Positions 44,640-53,892 of a stretch of 64,000 nt of DNA are shown piece by piece. The translations under genes and the position numbers were made by a program. Below the pieces are notes generated by a model that made no database searches, had not been told where the DNA came from, and saw nothing but the letters and a program-made list of their open reading frames with translations. The stretch is from JASMTM01 sp964441735 (GTDB taxonomy: Bacteria > Thermotogota > Thermotogae > Petrotogales > Kosmotogaceae): the NCBI GenBank assembly GCA_964441735.1, contig CAYTVB010000003.1, positions 1-64,000 on the forward strand, given 5' to 3'. Position 1 is the stretch's first letter. Each line of letters opens with the position of its first letter.

Positions 44640-46478
44640 ATGAATAATAACGATCTTTTGCTATTTTACAGTCACGAAAAGTGCACCGCAAGAGCAACTG
44701 CATTGCCTGTTATTGCCTGGTTGTCTGAGTTGCATGGTAATGATTATGAAGGATATTTTTCTGTTAAACCCAGCCTGGCTGATATTGGGGATTACCTTCC
44801 TTTTACCGGGAATAATCACCTGGAGCAGTTTTACTATATTGCTTCTTTTTATAAAAATATTCATTTATTCTCTCTAACTGAAGATGATGAAATACCTTTT
44901 GAACATTTTGCATTAAAAGGGGAAGGAAAGGTTATAAAGTATAATTCAGAAAGCCTGGTCAAGTTTTACGAGGATCTTTTTGGTTTTTTTGATGAACAAT
45001 TTCCTGAAGAAGCGGTTGTTTTTCCTTCTAAAGAATTCGATTTTCAAGAAGAGAGCGTTAAAATTGGAGACTTCAAAATATCAGGAAAATCAAGGATTGA
45101 CACATTTGTTTATCCTGAGATATTTTTTAGAAAATCACTGGGGCTTTATTATGAAATGGATGATGATAAATTCGATCAGATTAGGAATAAAGGCGTTTCT
45201 AAATTACTTCTTATAGCATGTCCGGAAAATGCAAAAAACAGATTTATAAAGCTGGGCTTTGATGTAGAGATAATAGATACACTGAAACCACATGACACTT
45301 ATCTTTCCTTAACTGAAAGAATTTCAAAACGCTGGTTACACAAAGCTAAAGGACTGGCTCTTGGTAATGATCCTATTACGCTAAGATGGACCCCCAAGTA
45401 TCTGAGGGACAGAATTCTCCCAATAGCCGCTGTTGGAACTCTGAAAAATGCTGTTGATGTACTGGATGAATTAACCAAAAAAGTAGGAAACAGGCATATT
45501 TGGGGTAGTCAGGTTTTTGATGATACATTGATTACTGAGCTTTCTAAAAGAGATATTATATTCACACTTGCGCATGATATAGAAGTGGGTTTTACAATCA
45601 GGGAAAAACTTTCTTTTCCATCTGTCTGGCTAAAAAAAGCAAAAAATCCCATTCAGGGAGAGTATAGCGATAAATATCTTAAAGAAAAGTTAGCAAAAGG
45701 TGACATACCGGTTTGTTTTTTAAATTACGCTGCAGATCTTGGACATCTTCCTGTATTACCCAGATACCTTGACCTTCATTCAATAAAAGGGATTAGAGAT
45801 GGAATAGCATTTCCATCCTCCTGGTGGCAATTCTCTGAAGATAACTTAGAAAAACTTTACCTTTCCCATGAACATGGTGGGGTATTTCCAACAGCAGAAC
45901 CGCTTATTTGTAGTGCCGGAACAGGTGTTGCCACAGAAGCAAAAGGGTATTTATCAGAGAAAGCGTTGCTCGAGAATCTTCTCCAGGCTAAAAAGGATAT
46001 TGAAAAATATGTTGGGGAAGAGAATGTTCCAGCTGGCTACTATTCTTTTCAGGATGCATGTCCATCGTATGTTCATCAAAGTGGGCAACCCCAATATAAC
46101 GTTATTGAAAAGGCTGGATTTGAGTATGCAATAACGTATAAATATGAAAATGAATTTCCCAGAATTGTATTTGAAAGTGAAAGCTTAATTGTTCTTAATC
46201 AACAAACCGAGCACTGGAGCTTCAATCCCATGGTGGATCTTAAGAAATGGGAAGAAAAGATTGGTAGTTCCGATAAACGAGGCTGGATAATAATTGGTCT
46301 TGATTCTCCCTTCTGGGGAATGGTGCCCTGTTATTTTGGTCTTTCATCAAAGGGCTTGAGCCTTGAAAAGGTTCAAAAAGCCATGATTTATGCAAAAAAT
46401 GGTGGTACATCAGGAAGGTTATTTTTGGTAAAACCGCATGAAGTTGTAAGGTGCGCAAAAATTCTGAAAAATTATTGA
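44640..46478 (+). CDS. Conserved-looking cytoplasmic protein of unknown function
   Basis: 612 residues, not recognised. No signal peptide or membrane helix. It is rich in aromatic and acidic residues. The C-terminal part (about 390-612) has a layout that weakly recalls NodB-type deacetylases (SFQDACPSY, EKAGFEYAITYKYENE), with possible His/Asp ligands in SHEHGG and LNQQTEHW. This is not enough to name it. It is the first gene of a unit that goes on to phosphomannose isomerase, ROK kinase, esterase and RACE genes, so a role in handling an imported mannoside or its product is plausible. GGAGGTG precedes the ATG. Confidence 0.7.
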   Translation: MNNNDLLLFYSHEKCTARATALPVIAWLSELHGNDYEGYFSVKPSLADIGDYLPFTGNNHLEQFYYIASFYKNIHLFSLTEDDEIPFEHFALKGEGKVIKYNSESLVKFYEDLFGFFDEQFPEEAVVFPSKEFDFQEESVKIGDFKISGKSRIDTFVYPEIFFRKSLGLYYEMDDDKFDQIRNKGVSKLLLIACPENAKNRFIKLGFDVEIIDTLKPHDTYLSLTERISKRWLHKAKGLALGNDPITLRWTPKYLRDRILPIAAVGTLKNAVDVLDELTKKVGNRHIWGSQVFDDTLITELSKRDIIFTLAHDIEVGFTIREKLSFPSVWLKKAKNPIQGEYSDKYLKEKLAKGDIPVCFLNYAADLGHLPVLPRYLDLHSIKGIRDGIAFPSSWWQFSEDNLEKLYLSHEHGGVFPTAEPLICSAGTGVATEAKGYLSEKALLENLLQAKKDIEKYVGEENVPAGYYSFQDACPSYVHQSGQPQYNVIEKAGFEYAITYKYENEFPRIVFESESLIVLNQQTEHWSFNPMVDLKKWEEKIGSSDKRGWIIIGLDSPFWGMVPCYFGLSSKGLSLEKVQKAMIYAKNGGTSGRLFLVKPHEVVRCAKILKNY

Positions 46479-46490
46479 GGTGTTAAGGCA

Positions 46491-48263
46491 ATGGCCAGAA
46501 AAAGATTTAATAAAGCCACAACATATCCTGAAAGACTTGAAGCAATCAATGAAGTTTGCTCATGCGAAGACATCCAACAATCTGTTGGATACAGAGAAAT
46601 TGGAGAGTCTATAAGAAAGTTCGTTAACAAGATCAATGAACCCATAATTATTGGCTTTGAAGGATTCCCGATGAATAACTGGGATTTAATAAATAGTAGG
46701 CTTTCCAATTTTCTCAGAAGCGAAGACAAGGAAACTAGATATATTGATATTGGCGATTATATGAAAGATGATGAAAAATTGGATAGATTATTTGATGAGT
46801 ATCTTACTGACGATCCTGTTTTTGGAAGAATTTTCAAGGGCGAATTGGATACTTTTTTCGAAAAAACCAAAATCAATAAACTGAAACAATTTCTATCCAG
46901 TAATAAAAATGGGATTATTGTGATATATGGTACCGGGTCAGGGCATGATGATCTTAAAGATTTTTATGATCTGATGATTTATTTTGACCTTACAAGAGAA
47001 GAGATGTTGAAAAGGCAAAAAACTCAGGGAAGTGATTTTAAAACACAGAGCATTGGACCAAAAAAATCTTACTATATCGATTTCCCGGTTAATGACAGTC
47101 ACAGAAAACGAGTGATGAATTATGCGGATTACTATGTTGATGCGAATAACGAAAGTTCCCCTGTGATGGTTAGGAATGAAGATTTCAAACGCCTGCTAGA
47201 AGAGCTTACAAAACAGCCATTCAGGTTAAAACCGATATATGAGCCTGGCCCCTGGGGTGGGCATTGGTTAAGGAAAGTTCGAAAATTACCCGAAGAATGG
47301 GAAAACTGCGCGTGGAGCTATGAAGTAATTGCTCCAGAAATGAGTTTATTCGTTTCGAACCCGGAAAATGCTATTGTACTTGAAATACCATGGAAGACGT
47401 TTATTGGACTCTTTTATTCACAGATTGTTGGGGATGTTGCTCCGGAGAGTTTTTGTGGAGAATTTCCGGTCAGATTTGATTACCTTGACACATATGAAGG
47501 TGGAGATCTGTCTGTCCAGGTACATCCGACTACGGAATACATAAAGAAAAACTTCAGCGAGTGCTATCATCAAGGAGAAATGTATTATATCGTAGCTTCA
47601 AAAAAAGGTAGAAAAGTAAATCTTGGACTCAATGAAGGGATTGAAATAAATGATTTTAAAGAAGCTGCTTTGAAAGCTGAAAAGGAACATGTGCCTTTTG
47701 ATTACAAAGAGTTCGTTAACGGTATAGATGTTGATAAACATGATATTGTAATGATACCTCCAGGTACTATACACGGTTCCAGAGAAGGATTGGTGGTTCT
47801 TGAAATAAGCGCAACTACATACAGATATACTTTTAAAATCTATGACCATCTCCGACCGGACCTCAGTGGTTCAATGAGGCCAACTCATATAGAGCATGCA
47901 TTTAATGTTATTAATCCTGATAGAAAAACAAAATGGGTAAGAAAAAACCTTAAAATTGAGCCCAGACTATTACGACAGGAGAAGGGAGTAAAGGAATTTT
48001 TGATTGCAGACAGAAAAGAATTTTTCCATAAGGTGCACAGGATTGAGTTTAACACTAAGTATACCGACTGCACTTATGGCAGTTTTCATGTACTCACATT
48101 GGTTGAAGGAGAAAGAGTAGCTATAGATGTTCCTCATATTAATAAAAGTACTGAGATGAATTACTCAGAAACACTTATTATTCCTGCAGCCATTGGAGAG
48201 TATGAAGTATTTAATAAGGGTGATAAGTCATGCAAGGTAGTCAAAGCTCTACTGAAAGAATAA
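46491..48263 (+). CDS. Class I mannose-6-phosphate isomerase with N-terminal kinase-like domain
   Basis: 590 residues. The C-terminal part (about 245-590) is a cupin-type phosphomannose isomerase with zinc ligands in SVQVHPTTEY (about 342) and PPGTIHGSRE (about 423); it interconverts mannose 6-phosphate and fructose 6-phosphate. The first 230 residues resemble a P-loop nucleoside/uridine-kinase-like fold: IIIGFEGFPMNNWDL stands where a Walker A would be, but the GKS/T is missing. So this domain is probably non-catalytic or acts differently. It feeds mannose from the GH38/GH130 enzymes into glycolysis after phosphorylation by the neighbouring ROK kinase. The end overlaps that gene by 34 bases. 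Confidence 0.83.
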   Translation: MARKRFNKATTYPERLEAINEVCSCEDIQQSVGYREIGESIRKFVNKINEPIIIGFEGFPMNNWDLINSRLSNFLRSEDKETRYIDIGDYMKDDEKLDRLFDEYLTDDPVFGRIFKGELDTFFEKTKINKLKQFLSSNKNGIIVIYGTGSGHDDLKDFYDLMIYFDLTREEMLKRQKTQGSDFKTQSIGPKKSYYIDFPVNDSHRKRVMNYADYYVDANNESSPVMVRNEDFKRLLEELTKQPFRLKPIYEPGPWGGHWLRKVRKLPEEWENCAWSYEVIAPEMSLFVSNPENAIVLEIPWKTFIGLFYSQIVGDVAPESFCGEFPVRFDYLDTYEGGDLSVQVHPTTEYIKKNFSECYHQGEMYYIVASKKGRKVNLGLNEGIEINDFKEAALKAEKEHVPFDYKEFVNGIDVDKHDIVMIPPGTIHGSREGLVVLEISATTYRYTFKIYDHLRPDLSGSMRPTHIEHAFNVINPDRKTKWVRKNLKIEPRLLRQEKGVKEFLIADRKEFFHKVHRIEFNTKYTDCTYGSFHVLTLVEGERVAIDVPHINKSTEMNYSETLIIPAAIGEYEVFNKGDKSCKVVKALLKE

Positions 48264-49165
48264 AATGTGCCCTGGCTGTTGATGTTGGCGGAACGTCTAT
48301 AAAGTATGCTCTGGTAGATTCAAGAGGTCAAATAATTGACAACTATCCAAAAAGTAAGCTTGTTAATTCAAAAGGAAACCATAAAGAGATTCTGGGGAGT
48401 TTTATTGCTGTTTTTAGAGAAATGTTTAGCTATGCTAATGAAAGCTCGTTGGAAATTCTGGGAATATCCTGTGGCGTGCCGGGACCTTTTGATTACAAAC
48501 GAGGAATAAGCCTTATTAAAGGTCTGGATAAATACAATGCAATATATGGTATTAATCTTAAAGAAGCATTCAGGAATCGACTGAATCTTTCCAGAAATTT
48601 TCCGATACTGTTTGAAGAAGATTCATCAGTTTTTCTTAGAGGAGAAGCCTGGTTTGGGGCAGCAAAAAATTACAGCAACATAATTGGAATTACTCTGGGA
48701 ACAGGTTTTGGTTCAGCATTTATGAGGAAAGGAAAAATAGTCAGAAGTGGTCCTGGCGTACCACCACTGGCATGGATAGGCGGGCTACCCTATAAAGACA
48801 AATTATTTGATGACTATGCTTCAAAGAGAGGAATCGAATTTCTTTACAAAAAGAATTGCAGTGAAAAACTCGGTGTCAAAGAGATTGCCATCAAAGCAAA
48901 AATGGGAAATACCTGTGCAATGGAAGTTTTTGTAAAGATAGGAAAATTGATCGGTTCTTTCCTGAAAACAATAGTAGAAGAATTTGGTGCTGACTGTATT
49001 ATTATGGGCGGACAAATATCAAATGCCTTTGATCTTTTTGAAAACTCACTGAAAAAAGAATTATGCAAAGACAAGAGAAAACTTTCTGTTCTCAAAGCAA
49101 AAAATATTAATGAGAGTTCTCTTTTGGGAGCGGCCAGGCTTCTTTTTGATACTATTAGTAATTGA
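48230..49165 (+). CDS. ROK-family sugar kinase
   Basis: 311 residues. ALAVDVGGTSIKYALVD is the ATP phosphate-binding motif; FEEDSSVFLRGE carries the catalytic Asp; GITLGTGFGSA and IIMGGQIS complete the actin-like fold. The ROK zinc motif CxCGxxGC is absent. Likely phosphorylates mannose, or a related hexose released by the locus enzymes, to the 6-phosphate used by the isomerase upstream. The ATG at 48230 follows AAGGGTGA inside the isomerase gene. Confidence 0.87.
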   Translation: MQGSQSSTERIKCALAVDVGGTSIKYALVDSRGQIIDNYPKSKLVNSKGNHKEILGSFIAVFREMFSYANESSLEILGISCGVPGPFDYKRGISLIKGLDKYNAIYGINLKEAFRNRLNLSRNFPILFEEDSSVFLRGEAWFGAAKNYSNIIGITLGTGFGSAFMRKGKIVRSGPGVPPLAWIGGLPYKDKLFDDYASKRGIEFLYKKNCSEKLGVKEIAIKAKMGNTCAMEVFVKIGKLIGSFLKTIVEEFGADCIIMGGQISNAFDLFENSLKKELCKDKRKLSVLKAKNINESSLLGAARLLFDTISN

Positions 49166-49179
49166 ATGGGGGATTGAAA

Positions 49180-50562
49180 GTGAGTTATGGCGTATTTATA
49201 GAAAGAGGACTGAAGGATTGGCAGATACTACAACAGAATAGTGGATTGTCAGAAGTAAAAATTTACGGTAAATGGGCAAATCCAGAAAAAACCAGTTCCA
49301 CTTCAGTTCATGCAAAAGCAGTAAAGGAAAACACAAATGAAACTGTCATTCCCTGGACTGAATGTGAATTGTTATCAAATAATCAATGGAAGGCAACTCT
49401 AAGTATTCCCACGGGCGGTCTTTATCGTATAGATACAGCTTTAAAAACCGGCGAACGAGACATGGAACACGCAATTAGAGGAGATATGAGGCATCATATT
49501 GGAGTTGGAGATATATTCGTGATAGCCGGACAAAGTAATTCAACCGGTTATGGAAAGGATACAGTTTATGATCCACCTGAACTTGGCGTTCATATATTAA
49601 AGAATAATGGAAATTGGGAATTGGCTTCCCATCCATTAAATGATACTACAGACTCAGTACATGAAATAAATATGGAAACCATAAATCCGGGACATTCTCC
49701 ATATCTGAATTTTGCCAAAAAAATAAAAAGAGAAAGTAATTTCCCTGTTGGTCTCTTACAATGTTCACTCGGTGGTTCATCGTTAAGTCAATGGAATCCT
49801 GAAGAAAGCGGTGAATTATACAGAAATATGCTTGAGATAATAATGAAACAGGGAGCCCGAATAAGGGGTGTTTTATGGTATCAAGGTTGTTCTGATGTCG
49901 TAAAGGGTTTGTGTGAAAATTATCTGGAAAGATTTAAGGCATTTGTACAGGCATTGAGAAAAGATTTGAGAAATAATCAGCTTCCTTTTTTCACAGTACA
50001 GCTTAATCGTTTTGTTGCTGAAATGGAACCCTGGGGAATGGATGATGAGGGTTGGGCAATAGTTAGAAATGCACAGCGAGTTGCAGCAAGGGAGATCCCT
50101 GATGTATATGTTATACCATCCATTGACGTGCCTTTATCGGATAATATACATAACAGCTCATATGGAAATATGATTATCGGAGAAAGGCTTGCCCGTATGG
50201 TTATGGATAAAATTTATATGAAAGACAACAAAACCGGAACACCGGATATTAAAAGAGCTGTAAAATCAGAAAAAAAAACCGTTGTACTTGAATTTGAAGG
50301 TGTAAAAGGTTCTTTGTATACCTTTGACCTGCCTCCAGAAAGACTTCCAATTGAGGTAACTGATGAATTCGGTACAAATGAAATTTCAAATTATGTTATA
50401 GATGGAAACAAAATCATATTAAAAATGAAGAAAGAAATTGCAGGAAATGGAAAGGTAAATTGTTGTCACCAGGCGAATCCTTCTGTTAATCCCCCTATTG
50501 ATATAGAAGGTCATATACCGGTGCTATCTTTTTATGGAGTAAAGATTGAAGGGACAAATTAA
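49180..50562 (+). CDS. SGNH carbohydrate acetylesterase (SASA/CE6-like)
   Basis: 460 residues, cytoplasmic. VIAGQSNSTGYG (about 113-124) holds the nucleophile Ser of the SASA-type esterases; GVLWYQGCSDV is the conserved Trp/Gln block; the late NIHNSSYGN supplies the catalytic His region. Flanking beta domains are present at both ends. Such enzymes remove O-acetyl groups from sugars. This implies that the imported glycan is acetylated or otherwise decorated. GTG 49180, six bases after GGGGGA, is preferred to TTG 49162. The gene abuts the RACE gene. Confidence 0.8.
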   Translation: MSYGVFIERGLKDWQILQQNSGLSEVKIYGKWANPEKTSSTSVHAKAVKENTNETVIPWTECELLSNNQWKATLSIPTGGLYRIDTALKTGERDMEHAIRGDMRHHIGVGDIFVIAGQSNSTGYGKDTVYDPPELGVHILKNNGNWELASHPLNDTTDSVHEINMETINPGHSPYLNFAKKIKRESNFPVGLLQCSLGGSSLSQWNPEESGELYRNMLEIIMKQGARIRGVLWYQGCSDVVKGLCENYLERFKAFVQALRKDLRNNQLPFFTVQLNRFVAEMEPWGMDDEGWAIVRNAQRVAAREIPDVYVIPSIDVPLSDNIHNSSYGNMIIGERLARMVMDKIYMKDNKTGTPDIKRAVKSEKKTVVLEFEGVKGSLYTFDLPPERLPIEVTDEFGTNEISNYVIDGNKIILKMKKEIAGNGKVNCCHQANPSVNPPIDIEGHIPVLSFYGVKIEGTN

Positions 50563-52326
50563 ATGTCAACTTTATTACTGAAAATTCATTATGGAAATGA
50601 TTCCTTTTCCTTAAATGTAAATAGGGGAATGAATCTTCTGACTATCTTGAAAGGTTCCGATGTACCACCGGATACTCCCTGTGGAGGTAAGGGTAAATGT
50701 GGAAAATGCATAGTTTACTGCTTTCCAAAAAATGCTTTTTCAGCGTTGACAGCGTTTGAAACTGAGCAACTCTCAAATGAAAAAATTAAGCGTGGGGCCA
50801 GACTAGCCTGTCAAACCAGAATAGTAAATGATGGAGAAGTCTATGTTACACAACAGAAGCAAGTTGATATTTTGGAAATAGATGAAGTTTTTTCTTTGAA
50901 GAAATATGATCCCTTTGTGAAAACTGAATATTTGAGACTTCCTGGAAGAAGTAACGAACCAGATATCGGAGCTGAAATAAAAAAAGTTCTAGAACTTGAT
51001 AAGGCTGATTTTTCTAGAGTAATGGGTGTTCCAGAATCATTGAATAACGATATTGTTGTAAAGCTATCAGGAGAAAGGATCGTTTCAATTTCAAATGCTG
51101 AACATGAAAACAGTGTAGGAGTTGCAGTTGATCTGGGAACAACAACGATTGTTGTTGCATTACTGGATCTTGAAACCGGGAAAATCGTTGGTACTCATTC
51201 ATGTTTGAATCCTCAACGAAGTTTTGGGGCTGATGTTATCAGTAGAATCAGTTATGCTATTGGTTCTGAAAATGGGTTAAAAGAGTTGAATAAAAAAATT
51301 GTAGACTGTATTAACAATATGGTAGAAAAGATTGTGGCTGAATCAGGCTTAAGTGAATATTCTATAGATCAATATATTGTATCTGGCAATACCACGATGA
51401 CACATATTTTATTCTCCTTATCGGTAAAAAGTATAGCTCGGGCTCCTTATATTCCTTTTACAAATTCCTGTCTTATTGGATCAGCATCTTTGTTGGGTTT
51501 AGCTGGTGAACACTACACTGAAGTATATTGTTTTCCGTCAATATCAGCATTCGTTGGTGGAGATATAGTATCAGGTATTATGGCATCTGGGCTTTATGAA
51601 TCAACAGGCTGTATGTTTGTAGATTTAGGAACAAACGGTGAACTGGTTTATATAAAAGAAGATAAGATGTATTGTTGTTCTACTGCTGCTGGTCCAGCAT
51701 TTGAAGGTGCTAACATCTCTTGTGGAAACGGGAATGTGGATGGTGCGGTTTACAGAGTGAAAATTAATGAAAATGATATTAAGCTATACACAATAAACAA
51801 TGAAGAAGCTTCAGGAATTTGCGGAACCGGAATAATTTCATTGGTTGCAGAATTGATAAAAAATAATATTATAGATAAAACAGGAAGTTTTAATATCAAA
51901 AAAATCAGTTCTGATAAAATCAAGAGCCGCTTTGATTTTAATAACAAAAGGTTGTATCTTACAGAAAAAATCTTCATAACTCAAAAAGATATCAGAAATT
52001 TTCAACTTGCAAAGGCGGCCATTAAAACGGGTTACGATACCCTGGTGAAGCTCGCAGGCAATAGAAATCCAGATTCAATTTATGCTGCAGGGGGTTTTGG
52101 TAGTAGACTGAATCCTGAGGATATTTTCACGGTTGGACTTATTCCTGAAATGTCTGAGAAAAAAATAAAGTTACTTGGTAATACTTCTTTGAAAGGTGCG
52201 GTAAAACTCTTGCTTGACAGAAGTTCTCTTCATTCAATCCAGTACATTATTGATAATTCTCAGTCTTTTGACCTTTCTTCTATGAAAGACTTTAGAAAAG
52301 AGTATGTGAACAACATCAATTTTTGA
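50563..52326 (+). CDS. RACE-type reductive activator of corrinoid enzymes (RamA-like)
   Basis: 587 residues. An N-terminal [2Fe-2S] ferredoxin domain has Cys40, Cys46, Cys49 and Cys83 (CGGKGKCGKC then LACQTR). The rest is an ASKHA ATPase with VAVDLGTTTIVVALLD, CMFVDLGTNGE, STAAGPAFEGANISCG and YAAGGFGSRL. RACE proteins use ATP to reduce inactive Co(II) corrinoids to Co(I) in methyltransferase systems. The ATG directly follows the esterase stop. No corrinoid protein is in the window; two URO-D/MtaA-like genes lie 9 kb downstream in the same direction. Finding this in a mannoside locus is unusual. Family assignment is strong, and the role here is inferred. Confidence 0.9.
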   Translation: MSTLLLKIHYGNDSFSLNVNRGMNLLTILKGSDVPPDTPCGGKGKCGKCIVYCFPKNAFSALTAFETEQLSNEKIKRGARLACQTRIVNDGEVYVTQQKQVDILEIDEVFSLKKYDPFVKTEYLRLPGRSNEPDIGAEIKKVLELDKADFSRVMGVPESLNNDIVVKLSGERIVSISNAEHENSVGVAVDLGTTTIVVALLDLETGKIVGTHSCLNPQRSFGADVISRISYAIGSENGLKELNKKIVDCINNMVEKIVAESGLSEYSIDQYIVSGNTTMTHILFSLSVKSIARAPYIPFTNSCLIGSASLLGLAGEHYTEVYCFPSISAFVGGDIVSGIMASGLYESTGCMFVDLGTNGELVYIKEDKMYCCSTAAGPAFEGANISCGNGNVDGAVYRVKINENDIKLYTINNEEASGICGTGIISLVAELIKNNIIDKTGSFNIKKISSDKIKSRFDFNNKRLYLTEKIFITQKDIRNFQLAKAAIKTGYDTLVKLAGNRNPDSIYAAGGFGSRLNPEDIFTVGLIPEMSEKKIKLLGNTSLKGAVKLLLDRSSLHSIQYIIDNSQSFDLSSMKDFRKEYVNNINF

Positions 52327-52338
52327 AATGGATTTTAC

Positions 52339-52352
52339 TGTAAACGATTGTA
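52339..52352. promoter_or_regulatory. Upstream LacI-type half-palindromic operator
   Basis: TGTAAACGATTGTA, 66 bases upstream of the stronger operator at 52405. Likely an auxiliary site for the same regulator. Confidence 0.55.
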
Positions 52353-52404
52353 TTTCAGCAAAATACTATTATCATAAGTAATTAGCATTAATTTATTAAT
52401 TATT

Positions 52405-52418
52405 TGCAAACGTTTGCA
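52405..52418. promoter_or_regulatory. LacI-family operator upstream of the ABC transporter unit
   Basis: TGCAAACGTTTGCA is a perfect 14-base palindrome. It begins 43 bases before the TATAAT at 52448. The regulator at 57852 is the obvious candidate ligand. Confidence 0.85.
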
Positions 52419-52425
52419 TTATCTA

Positions 52426-52453
52426 TTAATAATTCCTATTTATTCTTTATAAT
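52426..52453 (+). promoter_or_regulatory. Predicted promoter of the second ABC transporter unit
   Basis: Perfect TATAAT at 52448-52453 with a weak TTAATA 16 bases upstream. A start near 52460 would leave a leader of about 100 bases. The leader carries a small AGGTC/GACCT hairpin (52524-52540) just before the ribosome site. Confidence 0.6.
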
Positions 52454-52558
52454 CGTGTTTCATTACATCTTACTGAATTATGATAAAAAACAAAAAAATG
52501 ATTGAATATTAGTGTTTTAATAAAAGGTCTTTTTAGACCTAAGTTAGGAGGGGATTAT

Positions 52559-53821
52559 GTGAAAAGAAGAATCCTGTTAATGATCGTTGTTTTTGTGGCA
52601 CTTGGGGCGCTAATGGTAGCTGCTCCTGTAAAAATACGTTTCTGGCATATGTATCAAAGTGGACCTTCTAAGGAAGTTATGGAAGAAATTATTGCTGAAT
52701 TCAATCAAAAATATGAAGGAACAATTGTTGTAGAAGATTTGGGAATATCCTTCTGGGATTACTGGGATAAAATTCGAGTTGCAATGGCTTCCGGAAGTGA
52801 ACCTGATGTATTTTTGCATGATATGGGAAATGTAGGGATGAGAGCATCTCAAGGTATATTGCTAAACCTTAAACCTTACCTTGATGCTTATGGAATGTCA
52901 CCAGAGGAGATTTTCTTTGATGGACCACTGAAGATGTGCAGTTATGAAGGTGGCGTTTATGCTTTCCCGTTGGAAACTGATGTAAGGTTTTTATTTTACA
53001 ACAAGGATCTTTTTGAAGAAGCAGGGATTGATCCAGATACCCCACCAAAAACATGGGATGAATTGTGGGAATATGCTGACATGATTACCACTACTGATGA
53101 AAAAGGTCGTTATGATGTAATAGGTTTTAATCCCATTTACGGACAGTCATATTTTTGGATGTACGTTTGGGGCAATGGTCATAACTTTATCGATGATGAA
53201 GGCAATGTAAAGGTAAACAGTCCCGGTATAATTGAAGATCTTACGGAATGGGTTGCAATGGTTGAAAAACTTGGACATGAGGAACTGCAGGCATTTGGAT
53301 CAAGTTATGGTTGGGGAGCTGCTGATGGTTTTATAGCCGGGAAATTGGGAATGGTAATTCAGGTTGGTAATTTCATTGCAAACCTTAAACAATACAATCC
53401 AGATCTTGATTATGGAATAACCCATATACCGTATCCGGTAGAAAGAGCTACCTGGTCCAACGGTTTTTCATTGGAAGTTTCATCCAGATCAAAGAATAAA
53501 ACTGAAGCTATGGAGTTTGTCATGTACCTTATTAGTAAAGAGATCCAGCTTAAACTGGCAAAGAATCTATCTTCTCTGATTGGAAATAGAGAAGCAGCTT
53601 ATGATGAAGAATTGATGGAAGATCCTACATGGAAACTTCAAATTGAAGCTCTTGAATACACGAAGTTTAGACCCTTTGTCCTTGAAGCACCATTATGGTA
53701 TGAATATCTTCAGGTTGCTGTTGAAGAAGCTCAATACGGAAAGAAAACACCTGAAGAAGCATTGAATCATGCTCAAAAAATGATTGATATGGAGATTCAG
53801 AAATATCGCTTAACTCATTAA
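52559..53821 (+). CDS. Sugar ABC transporter solute-binding protein (family 1)
   Basis: 420 residues. Signal segment RRILLMIVVFVALGALMVAA, then APVKIRFWHMYQSGPSKEVM and SGSEPDVFLHDMGN, typical of sugar-binding proteins. GTG 52559, five bases after AGGAGGGG, is the start; the earlier in-frame start at 52502 adds residues ahead of the signal peptide. The nearby GH38 genes suggest an alpha-mannoside ligand, which is inference. A terminator-like hairpin follows. Confidence 0.93.
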   Translation: MKRRILLMIVVFVALGALMVAAPVKIRFWHMYQSGPSKEVMEEIIAEFNQKYEGTIVVEDLGISFWDYWDKIRVAMASGSEPDVFLHDMGNVGMRASQGILLNLKPYLDAYGMSPEEIFFDGPLKMCSYEGGVYAFPLETDVRFLFYNKDLFEEAGIDPDTPPKTWDELWEYADMITTTDEKGRYDVIGFNPIYGQSYFWMYVWGNGHNFIDDEGNVKVNSPGIIEDLTEWVAMVEKLGHEELQAFGSSYGWGAADGFIAGKLGMVIQVGNFIANLKQYNPDLDYGITHIPYPVERATWSNGFSLEVSSRSKNKTEAMEFVMYLISKEIQLKLAKNLSSLIGNREAAYDEELMEDPTWKLQIEALEYTKFRPFVLEAPLWYEYLQVAVEEAQYGKKTPEEALNHAQKMIDMEIQKYRLTH

Positions 53822-53836
53822 AACTATCCTCCTGTT

Positions 53837-53866
53837 AAGGGCAGGTTAAATAACCTGCCCTTTATT
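53837..53866 (+). terminator. Intercistronic terminator/attenuator after the second binding-protein gene
   Basis: An 11-base-pair perfect stem AAGGGCAGGTT/AACCTGCCCTT with a short AAAT loop and T-rich tail. It mirrors the arrangement in the GH130 operon. Confidence 0.85.
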
Positions 53867-53892
53867 TCATAATAATTATTGGAGAGATTTTA

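Noticed and set aside
52327..52558. Possible B12 riboswitch ahead of the second transporter unit
   Set aside because: I looked because of the RACE and URO-D genes, but the 232 bases are AT-rich and lack the conserved cobalamin-box sequence. Only operators, a promoter and a small hairpin are visible.
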